Below are positions 12,070 through 25,073 of a stretch of 64,000 nucleotides of DNA, in pieces. Source of the DNA: Chara braunii. Lineage: Eukaryota; Streptophyta; Charophyceae; Charales; Characeae. The notes below the pieces were generated by a model. The model was given only the letters and a program-made list of their open reading frames with translations. It had not been told where the DNA came from and did not search any database. Location of the stretch: positions 572,864 through 636,863 of the forward strand of contig BFEA01000494.1 of assembly GCA_003427395.1 (NCBI GenBank). The letters are read 5' to 3'. The position numbers were made by a program, and so were the translations under genes. Numbering within the stretch: the stretch's first letter is position 1; each line of letters opens with the position of its first letter.

Positions 12070-12935
12070 TGAGCGTGTTTAATCTTAAATCGACGATAGA
12101 TTGGAACGAATAACTTTGGCAACGCGTCTCATAAAGTAAAAACTAAGGCAATTCGACTTCCTTGTCGGCTGCATCAATGTTATTATAAGTAGCTGCATCA
12201 ATGTTATTATCGGTAACTAACTCCTCGTTGACATTTGTATGATTGTTTTGTGGAGTTCGACCTGAGATGGTCGGATCGTATTTCGATCGTATGTTACTGG
12301 ATGTACTTTATGATGATTCAAGTTTTTTTAGTTATCATTTCTTATCGGATATACCTTTCTATCGACTACAGTTGAATCCTTTTGATGTAATTATATACGG
12401 TTATTATTATTTTTTTTGACTATGTGTCTAAGAGACCAAAATTGAATTGTGGTTTCATGCTTGGTTGAGACCGTCCTAGTCGACCGACGTTCGCTTTGTA
12501 CTTAGGAGATCAGCGCCCTAAGGGACGAACGACGTTCGGGTCCACTTGGCGTTAACCAAGTGTATCTATACTACAACGAACGAGCAAACGCCCTCGGCTC
12601 ACCTACCTTTGCAATTAAAATTAAAAACTTTCGCACGTGGGTCAGTGGCTCGGTAGGGATACCCCCCTAAGGGTGGTGACAAGCCCTTTGGGAAGGAAAG
12701 CTTATGCCCCGCGGGAACCTATCCTGTCCGAGGGGACCGTGGGATGTACAACTGGCGCACCTGGCTAGACCGGCGAAGGAACGACGCGACCACGGTCGTC
12801 TTAGCGACTTGCGGGATTATTTTATGTCGTTCCCGAGTTGTCTCTAGGTTTTGTTTCATTTAACTCATGTGTGACATGACAAGGAGGGCTCCCTCACTTT
12901 GCGAAAAGGTGGGAGCCGATATGCTCGACAACGGT
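12070..12935 (+). mobile_element. Inverted LTR fragment (3' ~870 bp)
   Basis: The reverse complement of about 6,750-8,010, minus the 430-bp insertion, aligns along its whole length. Landmarks include 'ttggttgagacc', 'cgacgttcgctt.gtactta', 'acgaacgagcaaa', 'gtgggtcagt.gctcggtaggg' and 'gcgacttgcgg'. A 25-bp end motif (gctgcatcaatgttattat) is tandemly doubled near 12,168-12,212. The sequence just after it, where a primer-binding site should be, is degenerate (acaacggtattggg), so this copy lost its PBS or was joined elsewhere. Confidence 0.7.
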
Positions 12936-14069
12936 ATTGGGTTATGGAGCTAGAGTGTGGGCCGACTCACATTAGTCATTGTCATTGGCAAGCTAAAACA
13001 GGGTAGGCATAGTATCGGTACTCTCCATAGTTTTTTCATTGTTATGCACAAGAGGTTTCGTATTGCTACACAGTCGAGTGTCAACCTTCCCCTCACATAT
13101 TGTGACCAAGTGCTCTTCAACACACTTGTGACATTAATTGTTACTTGTACTCCTCTCTCAACGAGCATTATATGTGCACTCTCGATGCAAAGTTCACCTT
13201 GCCCTCCCAAGGTGAGCACCGATCTTCTGTCACATACTCTAATACAGTAATCTTGAGCACATTTCGGATTTCGAACTTCTCTTTTTTTTTTCCCTTGAAC
13301 GTCATAAGTGGGTTCCTAATAAATTAATGTTAAACAATCAGCCTCTTACATTTTTTTATTTTTTCACTTAAAATGTGCAAAACATATGAAAAAACTTATG
13401 TGTGTAGATTGAGTGTTAATTTTTTCAAAAATATGTTTTAAGGGGGGGAGTGAAATAAATTATTGAGACAAATCTTAGGCTACCAAAGTGGTCCGGGGTC
13501 ACTTGCCCGGTCGGGCCGAAAACATTAATATATATACATATATATTATTTTGAATTTGATGAAGAATTTCGATATGTTGTGAGTTGCTACAGTTCGACCA
13601 CGGAACTTGAGAGGTTGAACTAAGTCAGGTCTACCTATTAATAGTTCAGATCGGAACATGATTCGGTCGGACTGCCTCGCTGAAGCTAGGTGACCCATTC
13701 TAGGTACCAAAAAAACGGACTACTAGAAGCTGAGTACTCCTGCTAAAAAGGCCCCGAGAGGCCGCACCGTTGTGTACTTTATGAAAACCAGACCTGCACA
13801 AAGGCAATAAGGCTAAAAAATCAAAAGGCTTATTCTAGGTCTAATAGGCCGACATATACACACAGATCCAAAAGTGACCAAAACCATTGCAAGCCAAACA
13901 CCTTGTTCAAATAAAAAAATCCATAAAACCAATCAAAGAAAACCCAGTCAAGGCAAAACCCTATTCAAATTCAAATTCCTCAAACACCGAAAAATCTCAT
14001 AGTTACTCATTACCGCATATAAATGCGATGATACGTTGTCATAATCTATCACGTTAAATTCAATATGAC
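12936..14069. other. Unassigned intergenic stretch
   Basis: Mixed, moderately AT-rich sequence. The longest frames (for example 97 codons at 12,957-13,250) overlap each other on both strands and show no recognisable family. No RNA gene or convincing repeat boundary is seen. Confidence 0.5.
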
Positions 14070-14206
14070 CCCGAGGCAAAAGCTGTTCATTTATTTTTTT
14101 ACATAACATAGGTTTTTTGTGGATTTTTTGGATTTTGTTTTTTCCCGGGACCTTCCCTGGTCCTTGCACAGGCTAGCCACCCGGGACCCAGGCGGCCCGG
14201 CTAGTA
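14070..14206 (-). repeat. Dispersed repeat end, copy A
   Basis: On the minus strand it starts CCTAGGCTACTAGCCGGGCC and includes two GGGTCCCGGG-type palindromes, an A-rich block and a 'ttttgcctc' end. It is about 145 bp long and matches 17,801-17,945 in the opposite orientation; outside that shared block the two copies diverge. Confidence 0.7.
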
Positions 14207-15390
14207 GCCTAGGACAAATCATAATTTTATTTTTATTTTTTTCATATTTGAATTTTTATTTTTTTGCCTACTGCTATCAGTAGATGGAAGAATTGTTTTT
14301 CTCAAAACAATAATATTATTCCATTAAATTAATTTATAGTGCGGGAACTTTTGATTTAAGGGCAAAATTAAAAACAATTTGTGGCACCGCTAAAAATTAT
14401 CAACCCATTATATCACCATAAAATAACCTTGATATCTATTGATCTTCAAAATAATATTAATTGTGTGAAAATTTTGGGATCATTGTACGAGATATGTATG
14501 AAATAAGCAAAACATTTGACAGTAATCAAAGTCTAAATATTTTCTGCAAAATTGTCCCATTGATATTGGAAAGGACTCAATATGTAAGGGTCATTTTAAG
14601 ATATATCCACTATCCAGTACTCGCTAAGAACTTGGGAAGAGTAGTCTAAATTGTAGTAATGACTATTAGACAATACTTATGCACCTTTTGTTCTATACAA
14701 TCTACTTGTAGTCTTACAACAATCGAATTTACTCTCTAGCAACATCTACGTTTTCCACCAGGTCAATGAGGTTATATAACACCACTAGTGCAAACTACAA
14801 ACTTGCATTGCATATTGGAAATTATTAATTTTATATTATTATCAATTGTGTAACGTAATACTTAAGCCTCACACAAAAATGTACCCCTTAATCTTGATTT
14901 GATCAAAAGTTTAGATTGGTTGCACAAATATTATAGCACGTTAATCACTTCAAACTGCATTATTATAATTATTTTTTAAATATGAATGTTTATTGCCTTA
15001 TAATTTAAAGAGGTATTTATTTTTATTTTAAATTTTAATTACATTCTATAGAAAACTAAACTATTAAAAAATTAGACGTATTCACAATTATTTATAGTGC
15101 AGATACGTCATAGGGTTTATAAAAACAATAAGTTTCAAAGATACCTAAATACCTTCAACTAAAGATATCACCTCGTTCATATGCTTCGGCAACAAAATAA
15201 CATAAATAAATAAAAATAAAAACTAGTGAATTATATAGGCTCTATCGTTTACCCTATGCACGTAAAGAAAATGAAAAATGATAATTTTCTTCAATTGTTT
15301 TTATTATAAGAACGTAGTTGACGTTTATATGCTACAAGGAGTCCAACCCTCCGTCTACCAACTTAATATAAACTCTATATACTTTTCCCC
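14207..15390. other. AT-rich stretch, nothing recognised
   Basis: Strongly AT-rich, with only short frames (largest 62 codons at 14,461-14,649). No motif, RNA gene or repeat structure that I can support. Confidence 0.5.
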
Positions 15391-16148
15391 AAGGTTGCTA
15401 GGCCGAACGTACAGAGGCCCCTAAGTTGACCCCCGAACGTTCGGTCGTTCGGGTCCCCGTACCAGGCCCGAACTTGAAGGGGTTCGTACCCCGCAAAAAA
15501 GTATTTTGACACCGAAATATTATTATTTTTTTATTTTATTTTTTTTAAATTCGTTATGGTGTAAGGTATTTCCCTCTTAATTTGGAAGTCATTCTGTTCA
15601 GCCACAAAAAAATAAAAAATCCTCAAAAATGGTGGTGTCAAAACTTGCTTGCCCACAAACTAATTTGTTTTGTCTATCTTTTCAATTATTTATTTTCCTT
15701 TATTTTGGGACATGAAAAACAATTATTATTTTTTTTAACTTTATTTATAGATTCTCTATTATGTAAGGTACATATGTATAAATTTTCATGGCATTTGTCA
15801 TAGCCAAAAAAAAAAAAAAAAAAATCATCAAAGATGGCGGTGTCAAAAATGTGATCGTCCACTCAATAATTTCATTCTCATTTTGTTTTTTTTAATTTTT
15901 ATTATTATTATTTATTTTTTGTATTTGATTTTTATTTCAAATTTGATAAAATATTAAGACGTAACGTTGAGGAAAACGTTGTTTAGTTTATTCTTCTGCA
16001 TAGGATATTTGTTTTTCCTATTTTTAAAAATTATTTGTTTTTGTTTTATATATTTTTTGGTTTTCGCGTTTGGCCGAACAACCGAAAGCGTCGAGAGGGG
16101 GTGCCAAACGTTCGGGCTTTCGGCCCGTCCCGAACACCGACAACCCTT
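15391..16148 (+). mobile_element. hAT-like MITE
   Basis: The left end AAGGTTGCTAGGCCGAACGT and the inverted right end AAGGGTTGTCGG are similar. The ends carry CGAACGTTCGG palindromes and the core carries the doubled 'gatgg.ggtgtcaaaa' signature (about 15,627 and 15,833). It has the same plan as the elements at 16,975 and 53,880. The target duplication is not clear here. Confidence 0.65.
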
Positions 16149-16974
16149 CTTCTCCCTTCCTTTATTATTTTTCACATTTCAAATGAAAATAATTACACAT
16201 GTAAAGATGAACAAAAAAATAGTTATTAATGTTTTTTTTGTTTTTTCTTTTAATCAAAAATAGATATGTTCGTTATCAAAAAATTTTACTAGTTGCTCCG
16301 ACGATAAAAAATCAGGGGGACTCGTACCGTACACTAATAAGGTATCCTGGTAGGACTATATAGAGAACCTGCTTAGTGATAAAATAAAAAATATGTTTAT
16401 TCAACGCCACAATTATTTCACTACATGAAACTTTTTTTTTTTTTTTTTTTTTTTTTGAAAATATAACGAACTTTTATGTTTAAGTCTGATTAATGAACTA
16501 TTTAAATAATATATCTGATTGGATATAAATTTGTGATACATCTTTCTGTATTAATTAATTTGATTGATGAACTGTACAATAGTATGTATAAAAATAAATC
16601 AGTTATTATAAATAAGTGGTAAAGTTTTTGGTGCGAGTCAATCTGAATAATTATTTATGGTATTTTATTATACAAAGGTAAAACAACATTTATAAAGTGA
16701 TAATCCAATATAAAAACAACATCAAAGTGTTAGGATATTCCTCGATTGTATATAATTATATATTATCGATAAAAATATTTTTAAAAAATATACTTTTTAT
16801 GTTAATAAGGGTTATGTTATTACTCGGTAGGAAAGTATTATATAAAGTCATTGGTATCTTAATGTTATACTAGGTAATATATTTAATATTGTTTTGCAAG
16901 CCTGACAAACAAATATACAAAGGAGTTCATAAATGTCAAGTTATAATAATATGTTGTTTTTATTTTTTTTACAC
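16149..16974. other. AT-rich spacer with poly-T tract
   Basis: Very AT-rich sequence between two MITEs, including a poly-T run at about 16,431-16,456. No gene recognised. Confidence 0.5.
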
Positions 16975-17759
16975 TAGGGTTGTCAGGCCGAACGTACAGA
17001 GGCCCCTAAGCTGACCCCCGAACGTTCAGGCGTTCGGACGTTCGGGCGTTCGAGCTTGAACGTTCGGGTCCCCGTATGAGGCCCTAACTTGAAGGGGTTT
17101 GGACCCTGCAAAAAAATATTTTTGAACCTAAACATTATTATTTTTTTTTGACATTTGTTTTGTGAGTTCTCTGTGATGTAAGGTATTTCCCTCTTAATTT
17201 TGAAGTCATTCTGTGCAAAGAAAACAAAAAGAAGAATCGGCAAAGATGGTTGTGTCAAAACTTGTTTACCCACTCACTAATTTGTTTTTTCTTTTTTTGA
17301 TTTCCCTTTATTTCAGGGCATGAAAATATATATTATTTTTAAAAAATTTATTTGTAGATTTTTTATTATATAAGATACACATATATTAATTTTCATGACA
17401 TTTGTCACAGCCCAAAAACAATGAAAAATCGTTTAAGATGGCGGTGTCAAAAACGTGCTCGCCCACTCAATAATTTCATTCTTATTTTATTTTTTCTAAT
17501 TATTATTATTATTATTATTTATTTTCAGTATTTAATTTGTATTTCAAATTCGGTAAAGAATTTGAATGTAACGTTTGGGCAAATGTTGTTTAGTTTATTT
17601 TCTTGCATAACATATAGTTTTTTCAGATTATTTGGAATTTTTTATTATTATTATTTTTTTTTAGGGGGGGGGGTTCGCGTTCGGCCAAACGACTGAACGT
17701 GTTGAGAGGGGGTGTCAAACGTTTGGGCGTTCGTCTAGTCCCGAACGTCGGAAACCCTA
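16975..17759 (+). mobile_element. hAT-like MITE, 785 bp
   Basis: The ends are TAGGGTT and AACCCTA. A run of gaacgttc/gcgttcgg palindromes fills 16,985-17,075 and a second set fills about 17,675-17,750. The flanking 8-mers TTTTACAC and GTTTACAA match at 6 of 8 positions, consistent with the 8-bp target duplications of hAT elements. The core is AT-rich with the doubled 'gatgg..gtgtcaaaa' signature. No transposase is encoded. Confidence 0.7.
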
Positions 17760-17800
17760 GTTTACAAAATATTTTAGTCCATCTATTTTATAGCAAACTC

Positions 17801-17945
17801 CTAGGCTACCAGCCGGGCCGCCCGGGTCCCGGGTGGCCAGCCCGTGAAAGGACCAGGGAAGGTCTTAGCAAAAAAAACAAAAAATACAAATTCAAAAAAT
17901 CCGAAAAAAAACTATGTTATGCAGAAAAATAAAATGAGCAACTTT
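17801..17945 (+). repeat. Dispersed repeat end, copy B
   Basis: It starts CCTAGGCTACCAGCCGGGCC and runs through GGGTCCCGGGTGGC to a 'ttttgcctc' end. It is the inverted partner of 14,070-14,206. Related CCTAGG-containing ends occur near 20,770. It lies just upstream of the LINE fragment and may be part of the same or a nested element. Confidence 0.7.
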
Positions 17946-17999
17946 TGCCTCAGGATCACATTGGCTCATCGAGTTATTAAAACTCTCGTCACACATTAT

Positions 18000-19704
18000 C
18001 TGTGGAAATAAGGTAATTTGGCAGCCTCGTTCTTGCCAAAGGTCGGTTTGGATGTCGTTACCCAACTAAAAAAAACAGGTGGATTGACAATTTTGAACCC
18101 GGCTTGTCAAATTACAGCATTACTATCCAGATGAGTTCCCTAGGCAATTTTGCAAGGAACGTTTGTACCATGGAGACAGTTTGCGGAGTATACATTGTTC
18201 ACAGTCTGGGATTGGACTGGTCTGCGGTGCTTCTGGATAGCAGTCCAAAACCCGGCATACTTACGAAGACATCTGTCGCAAGGAATTTGGGCGGGGATAA
18301 TGAGGGCATGGAGAAAATGTTGTCATGCGTTGTTACCCCCTCCCATGACAACGAACATAATTTTGACCCAACCTTTGTTTGACAACCCAAGGATTATTAC
18401 TCCGGCGGGAGTCTCCTTTCCTTGCTTCGGCAGGGGGGCGTTCGGGGACTCTTGGATGGCCAGGAACTTGGAAACAATGCAATATATCTGGGACGTTCTC
18501 GCAAAGGATTGGAAACCATTTGAAGTTTTGGCACATACATTAACTGGGTTGTGGCATCAAAGAGATCATCTAATCCTGCTCAAGAGGGCGGTACCGGAAC
18601 ACTGGACTCAACAGTTCAGAAACTGGCTGGCCCCGTACCCAAGATATTGGTATAAGACAACAAAAGACCACTGCCCTACAAAGTTGTGCAAAACGAACAA
18701 GTTGATGCCACACACACAGTGGCGCCGACATGGAAAATTGAACAGGCAATGCACTCTTTGGGTCCTCTGTTGGTGTAGGCTCGGCAGTCTCTTCCGCTTC
18801 TAAAGTTGTCAGATCTTACACCGGTCTGTGTTTTGAACTATTCGGACCAAGTGCATCCCTTTGCCTTCAAAGTGGTCGTGCCTTCGTACCAGCTGCCGTT
18901 GGATCCCAAGGATTCGGGGTGGATTTCCAATACAAGGCAGCAGAAGATTATTCCGCTGTATTGTTACACAACGAAGCTTGGGTGTCGCCTCACCCATCAG
19001 ACGGTGGATGTTACGGTGGACTGCGTAGTGACCAAATATGGATGTCTACTGAATGAATTCAAGATTCTCTCTCTCGACTCTCATAAAGTTTCTCTCGTTA
19101 TTGGAAGTTGCTTATGGATCTGTAAGTGATAAAACAGGCAAGCTTTTCCTGGTTGATGGCCTTTTTGGTTATCCCTATATCATAATGGTGTGCAAATCGT
19201 ACAACCAAGACCAATCCGCTCTGCCTTCTGTGTCCCGGAATGAGGATTACGGACCTGCAACATATGTGTTTACATTGTAAACTCTCATGGCAACTGTGGG
19301 ATTGGTGGAGATCGGGAACGGTTTCAATCCCCAATCACGACACCAGATGGAGAGACGAGTATGTGTTACTTGGTGCAGTGGCTCGAAGACAAAATGAGAA
19401 AGACTCTCTCACATACCCTAAAGAGGGTCTTAGAGGAACCATTCTTTGGACCTTGTGGACACTCTGGAACTCGGCAGTTAGGAGAGAGGAAAGACTGACT
19501 TCGCCTATGATTCATGCAGAAGTGAAATTCTCTATTAAACATATGATTCCCACAGACTGGTCCATGAAAGTGCAGAACAGGGGGTACGCACCGAAACCTC
19601 TGTGGAAGTTTTTGCAACATTGGAAAAGATTATCGGACTTGTTTCGTGTTCAGGATCGAGAACAACAACCACCACAGTTAACATTCTCATTTTTCTTCCT
19701 TTGA
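18000..19704 (+). pseudogene. LINE (non-LTR retrotransposon) ORF2 C-terminal fragment, decayed
   Basis: ORF2 of LINEs encodes the endonuclease/reverse transcriptase; only the part downstream of the catalytic RT core is present. Visible in successive frames: a Trp-rich block around 18,150-18,800 (segments LRRHLSQGIWAGIMRAWRK and GLWHQRDHL), a middle part at 18,806-19,129, and a zinc-binding zf-RVT-like motif near 19,222-19,309 with the pattern C-x2-C ... DLQHMCLHC followed by LSWQLWDWW. That Cys-Cys-His-Cys plus WxLW layout is typical of the C-terminus of plant LINE ORF2. The reading frame shifts at least twice and contains stops, so it is a 5'-truncated dead copy. No clear poly-A tail was found. 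Confidence 0.72.
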
Positions 19705-20237
19705 CTGCACCTTCGACTATGCCTTTTAGCAGTAAGTACGCTAGCATTAGTGTGTTGCGTTAATTTTTCGTCAACTTGTTGCAATTTGTTGCTCGTACAA
19801 TCAATTATTTGATATTTTTTTATGATAACTTGATGATAAGTACGCCTTGTTAGTTTTTGTTTTTGTTAGTATAGTAAGTATAGTTAGTTTTGTTAGCTTT
19901 GTTACGTTTTTTTTCTTTCTCACATGTGGAATGCTTTGGCTTTCTGCCAGCTTCGAGCCCGTTACAAGTATTACAGTCAAGTGTTCAATTTTATGTTTTG
20001 ATTAGGCACCTTCTCGAAGAGGGAAATGTTACTGCGGACACCCTCTTGAGCCTCGCCGGTGATGTCGTGCTTGGTTAGGTGGTTCGCCCATTCTTTTTGA
20101 AAAGGATCCGTTTTTCGGCTTGTATAATTAAAAAAACAGGTTCTATAGTAAAAAATAAAAACATTGGAACGATATAAAGAAAGATAATTAGCAAAAAACT
20201 AAATTCTTCATTAAAATTAAAATTATTATTATATATC
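19705..20237. other. LINE-flanking AT-rich stretch
   Basis: T-rich sequence with irregular gttagt repeats (about 19,840-19,910) that may belong to the LINE 3' UTR. Nothing else recognised. Confidence 0.4.
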
Positions 20238-20735
20238 TAGGTTGTTTTATCGGATGTCCGGGACCCTCTTGACCGTTCGGGACGTCCGACCGGACGTCTG
20301 GTCGGACGTCGGACCGGACAGGGGATGCCCGACCTAACGCAAAAAAAAAAAAAAAAAAAAAAAAGTTTTTTTTTTGAAAACAATCATGTGGCTTCTACCT
20401 TGCATAAGGTGTATGCCACCGAACTTTTGGCTTATTTGAGCCCGTAGAAAAAAAGATAAAAATCTTCAAAAATTCTAATCCCCTCCTATACCCCTTCTAT
20501 CCCCACCAAAACCCCTCGTACCCCCCCTCCCACCCCAAATAGCACCCTATCACCAAATGCTCAGAAAATTATGAATTTTTTTATGGGGGTCTTAATGGCA
20601 TGCGCAACACTGTCATAATTTTTTATTTTTTTTTAGTGTCAAAAAGTCGTCGTTCGGAAATCTAGACGACGGGGGTACCCAACGTCCGGGGGAGACGTCC
20701 GATCTCCGGACCATTGGTAACATAGTTATATATAT
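20238..20735. mobile_element. Possible MITE with GGACGTCC-rich ends
   Basis: The left end at 20,240-20,335 is packed with ggacgtccgaccgg palindromic motifs and the right end at 20,645-20,715 with 'cgtccggg' motifs. Between them lies an AT-rich core containing a poly-A run (20,339-20,364). The plan resembles the CGTTCGG MITEs but with a different end motif. Terminal repeats are weak. Confidence 0.4.
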
Positions 20736-23555
20736 ATATTTTGTCCGGCCAGGCAAGTGACCCGGGTAACTCTAGTAGCCTAGGTAAACTCACTACGAAA
20801 ATTAATTTGGTTTTTTGGTTTTTGTCAAAATGATTGATGCATGTCTGAACACTGCTAAAGTTAGTTGTATCAAATCAGGGGTATAAAAAAAAATAAAAAA
20901 AAATTGAAAAGATTTAGGGATTAACTCATATATGTTTTTTGTTTGATAGTATGTCATTAAAAATAACTGATCATTTGCATAGTGATAAATATTAAAGGAG
21001 CAACATGATAAAATGATTGACATTAATATCCTCATAAATATGATATATGTATATTATTATATGTATTAACACGTGTGTATGTATATGTATACATTATTAT
21101 CTTACTCGTATTTTAAATCAAATATATGGTAAATATAAAATACAACATCAGTTATACTTATATTATACAAAACTAGTAATGCATCGGTTCTCAAATGGTT
21201 TGTCAAATAGTTATCCGTTTTTTTACGGTCAGAGATGAGATAAGGTATTGTATGTTGCACATACATAATAAAATTAGTTAACCATTTACGTATAAGGGTA
21301 TATAGCTTTAACTCGATTCTTCTGTGTAAAAATTTAAAATAAAGTTTATACCAATGGAGTCAATTTATTGATTAGGTGAAATCAAACATAAGATAAGTGA
21401 ATCATTTCATTTTCGAAATCAAATAATTGAATATCTTAGTATCGAACCGAGTTACAAGTTATCAATCTTTACGAAAAAGTTAGGTCAAAACTTATAGTTT
21501 ATAATTATTTCATATCTCTCGCAATCGACATAGAGAATTTGATAGGACAAAGATCGAACAAACTTTGTTTTAATTATTTACATTATATAAACGAAATGCA
21601 TACCATTTTTTAATTTCAAATCAAGTATTGTTTGTGTTGTGAACTAGTATTAAAAAAAATCATAGAGTAGTTTGCATCCTTATAGGTTAGGTACTATGAT
21701 CGTTAACGATGAAAGTGTATTTTCAAATCCTTTAAACAATTATCGAACATATATTTATTTATGTAAAAAAATTCATAAAATTTCATGTTTTATTTAGAAA
21801 AGCGTTATGAGATACTGAAAAATAATAAATCATAAAATGTAAGGGGTCAAATGTTGTGCGTAGCATGATAATGATCCTATTAAAATTACATTAATCACTC
21901 TTAACGATCAACAGTCGGTTTGCATTTTATTTATACGATCGTGTGTATCTTAATATGCTATAGTGAATGAACAATGTATTTAAGTAATCAACATTTAATA
22001 TACGGTCGTGTGTATCCAAATACATTATAGTTATGAGTAATGTATTTAACTATAATGTATTTAAGTGATTCAAGTTTACTATACGAACGTGTGTATTCCA
22101 ATATATTATAGTGAATGAGTTATGTCTTGAAGTGATTTATGTTCAACATAACAAAAAAAACATTCACAAGTAAACTTTGTATCTCACGATAAATAAACCC
22201 GTTAAAGTTATGTTAGCTTTATAAGGTTTCACAAAAGTTTTAAATCACATAAATCTTATATGATCCTAGGTGGAGTACAATAGGTATGGGTGATGCACTC
22301 GATCAGAGTGGACATAAATCTAAAGGTGAGTGATTTACTTTTTCTCATAACTGTCGTGCTAAGTCTGTCTAAAACTTTTTACGAGGTAATGTCGAAAAGA
22401 TCCTCCACCACCGACCACGCGTAAGAGAAGATACACTTAAGATTTTTTTAACTATTGAAATTTTAATTTCAAAGTAGGTTGCGCGGGTGAGAGATGGGGA
22501 GGGCAAGGTGTGTAAATCAGTAATTGTCATTGTTTGGGTATGTTTATTAGATCCGAAGGGGGAAGTTGTGGCGTGAGGCATAGGGTTGTGCCATGTGTGG
22601 GAATATGATATGGTCGGGCTATTCGTTGTTGTGGTTATGACGTATATTTGACAATATCATAAATGAATGAGTGCTAATTGGATGGTGGGATAGACAAAAA
22701 ACGATATATTAAATATTTTGGCCCTACAAAGAATAAGGGATACGGTAACTAAATATGGAGAAAAGGGATGAAAACGCAAAACATGATAGGGATTTGAAAT
22801 AAAGAGGGATTTATAGTCGCAAAGATGAATATTGAAGAGGAGAGAATTGATAGTTAATGAGATAAAGGTATCTCCAAAACATTAGGTAAACAACGTTTAA
22901 ATTTTATGGATGCATGGACAAACGATGATATTGTCGCATTATAATTACATGGCGTACAAACATAGCATCACCACGCATAAGAACAAAACAAAAAAACAAA
23001 AAAACAAACAAAACATCTTAAATGTAGTAAATCGCATTTGTCATAATTATTCATTGTCTCTTGTCCCCTCACAAATAATAATAATTGAAAGGAGAATGGA
23101 TAGCTAATGAGATATGAGTATCTTCAATAGAGTGTGTGGGCGACATTAAGAATTTATGGGTGCATAGATGAACAAACACATTGTCACGTTACAATGAGAT
23201 AACGTGCAAACATGTCATCACTAGTAAAAATGCGAAAAAAAACAAAAAAAACGACAAACGTAGCAAGTTGTTTTCATCATCATTATTTAGTGTCGCCCTT
23301 TTAAGTGGTCGAATAATCATCCACCCAAATTCACATGGATATTTTTGCCCCCCATCGGGAATGGTTTCACGGACTGTATGCTCGACCTTTAGTATAGTGG
23401 TCAACTGTCATCTTATTGACTGATCCCCCTAATTTTGAATCGTTAGTGGACCAACGTCTTAACTGCGAAGAGGGTGTAAAAAAAATATAAACTTTAATAC
23501 TCCTGAACTTTTATATTTTTGAAAAGCTATATGAGGCGAGTGAAAACCACAATGT
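20736..23555. other. AT-rich region without recognised genes
   Basis: About 2.8 kb of AT-rich DNA. Only short, low-complexity frames occur. A CCTAGG end fragment lies near 20,770-20,783, and a three-unit tandem repeat at 21,934-22,140 is listed separately. Confidence 0.5.
21934..22140 (+). repeat. Three-unit tandem repeat
   Basis: Units begin at 21,934, 22,001 and 22,082 with tacg(a/g)(t/a)cgtgtgtat and continue with a 'tat.gtga.tga' then 'atgtattta' block. Spacing is 67 and 81 bp. Confidence 0.7.
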
Positions 23556-23559
23556 TCGT

Positions 23560-23970
23560 TTTGGAAGACCCTGTTTAAACCACAAGTGCTTTCAAGCCAA
23601 CTTTGCTTGGGCTCCGAATGTCTTGTGCGCCGAAAAAGAAAAATTGACGGCATACCCGTTTTTGGTTGGCGTCACCAACTATTTCGCTCCAGTTGCCGAA
23701 CCCTGAAATTTACGGCGTATATTCAGCCTCGTTGGAGAAAAATGGTTGGAAATAAATTGGTGGTTTAATTGTCCCATTGGGTTTCACTGAGTCACTCACT
23801 GCAAATGAGACGGATATTGTGGGTCTGCCACCCAACATTTACAGCATCAGGGTCAGGGAAATTCTTCTTGAATGAGTATGGTTTCAACCTTGTTTATATC
23901 AGGGTAGGAACCCATTGCTCGGCGGGGCTCAACATTAGGAAAACATCCACCAACCCAAAATCGTAGCCGA
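23560..23970 (+). pseudogene. Unrecognised coding-like fragment
   Basis: All three forward frames carry fairly long open stretches with protein-like composition, for example GLIVPLGFTESL..NETDIVGLPPNIYSIRVREILLE around 23,770-23,880. The frame is broken by stops. I do not recognise the family; it may be a remnant of a transposon or host protein. Confidence 0.25.
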
Positions 23971-24131
23971 CAGGAATAGGCAAGCGAAAAAGGATTCCAC
24001 CGCCACATCAATTTTTGACACGTCCTCAAGTTTCTCTTACCCGATTAGGAAGACTTGCCTTTTTGGGCAAGTTTGCCTCTGCCTTTTCTGCACACTAACC
24101 AATCTTTGTCATCACTTTCCGCACAGGATGG

Positions 24132-24320
24132 CCGAATCTAGAGGGTGTGTTTGCGGATCTCTATAGGTCAACAAATGCACCCTCTAGATTCATCCATTCT
24201 GTGCAAAAAGGGAGCACGGGGATCGGTTGGTGTGTTGGAGATCGGCAAACGCACCCTCTAGATGCAGCTATCCCATGAGGAAATGGAGCACGGGGATTGG
24301 TTGGAGTTCGCAGCCCATCT
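24132..24320. repeat. Short tandem/inverted repeat cluster
   Basis: The block 'caccctctagat' with flanking agcacgggga.cggttgg is repeated at ~74-bp spacing (from about 24,178 and 24,252). An inverted copy (atctagagggtg) lies just upstream at about 24,136, forming a potential hairpin. Confidence 0.65.
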
Positions 24321-24619
24321 GGGTTGCGTTTTATGCCCCTGGAAGCTTTCAACGTCACTTCAACGTTCAACGTCGGAGGGTGGGCATTTTTGTTTGAGGG
24401 CTTAGCGAGGGGCAGGGCACGCGAAGGACCGATCGTGAGAAAAAAAACGAAGAGGCACGGGCGCCACGGCATGGAAGTTGGAAAAGCCGAAACGGCACGA
24501 CCCAGGCCTGCACCATTCATGCCCCGCCAGCCCACTCCCACCCAGCCGGCGCCCCCATCCACTGGAGGTTTCTTTTGAATTTGGACTAATTCTTACTGCA
24601 CCACATTTAGAAATGAATC

Positions 24620-24699
<80 letters not shown>

Positions 24700-24817
24700 C
24701 ACGTTTCAATTTCAGTGGACCTACACCCCTCTCTCTCTCTCTCATACGCGTGTGAATCAAAGTGCAGCGCTTGCACATGACTTACAGCGCGTGAACTGCC
24801 CACTCCCACCCCATCCA

Positions 24818-24876
<59 letters not shown>

Positions 24877-24959
24877 ATTCTCTTCTCTGTGCTACCACCT
24901 CTCTCCTTCTCTCTCTCTTTCTCTCTCTCACACACACAGACACTCACATTCACACACAC

Positions 24960-25038
<79 letters not shown>

Positions 25039-25073
25039 NNNNNNNNNNNNNNNNNNNNNNNNNNNNNNNNNNN

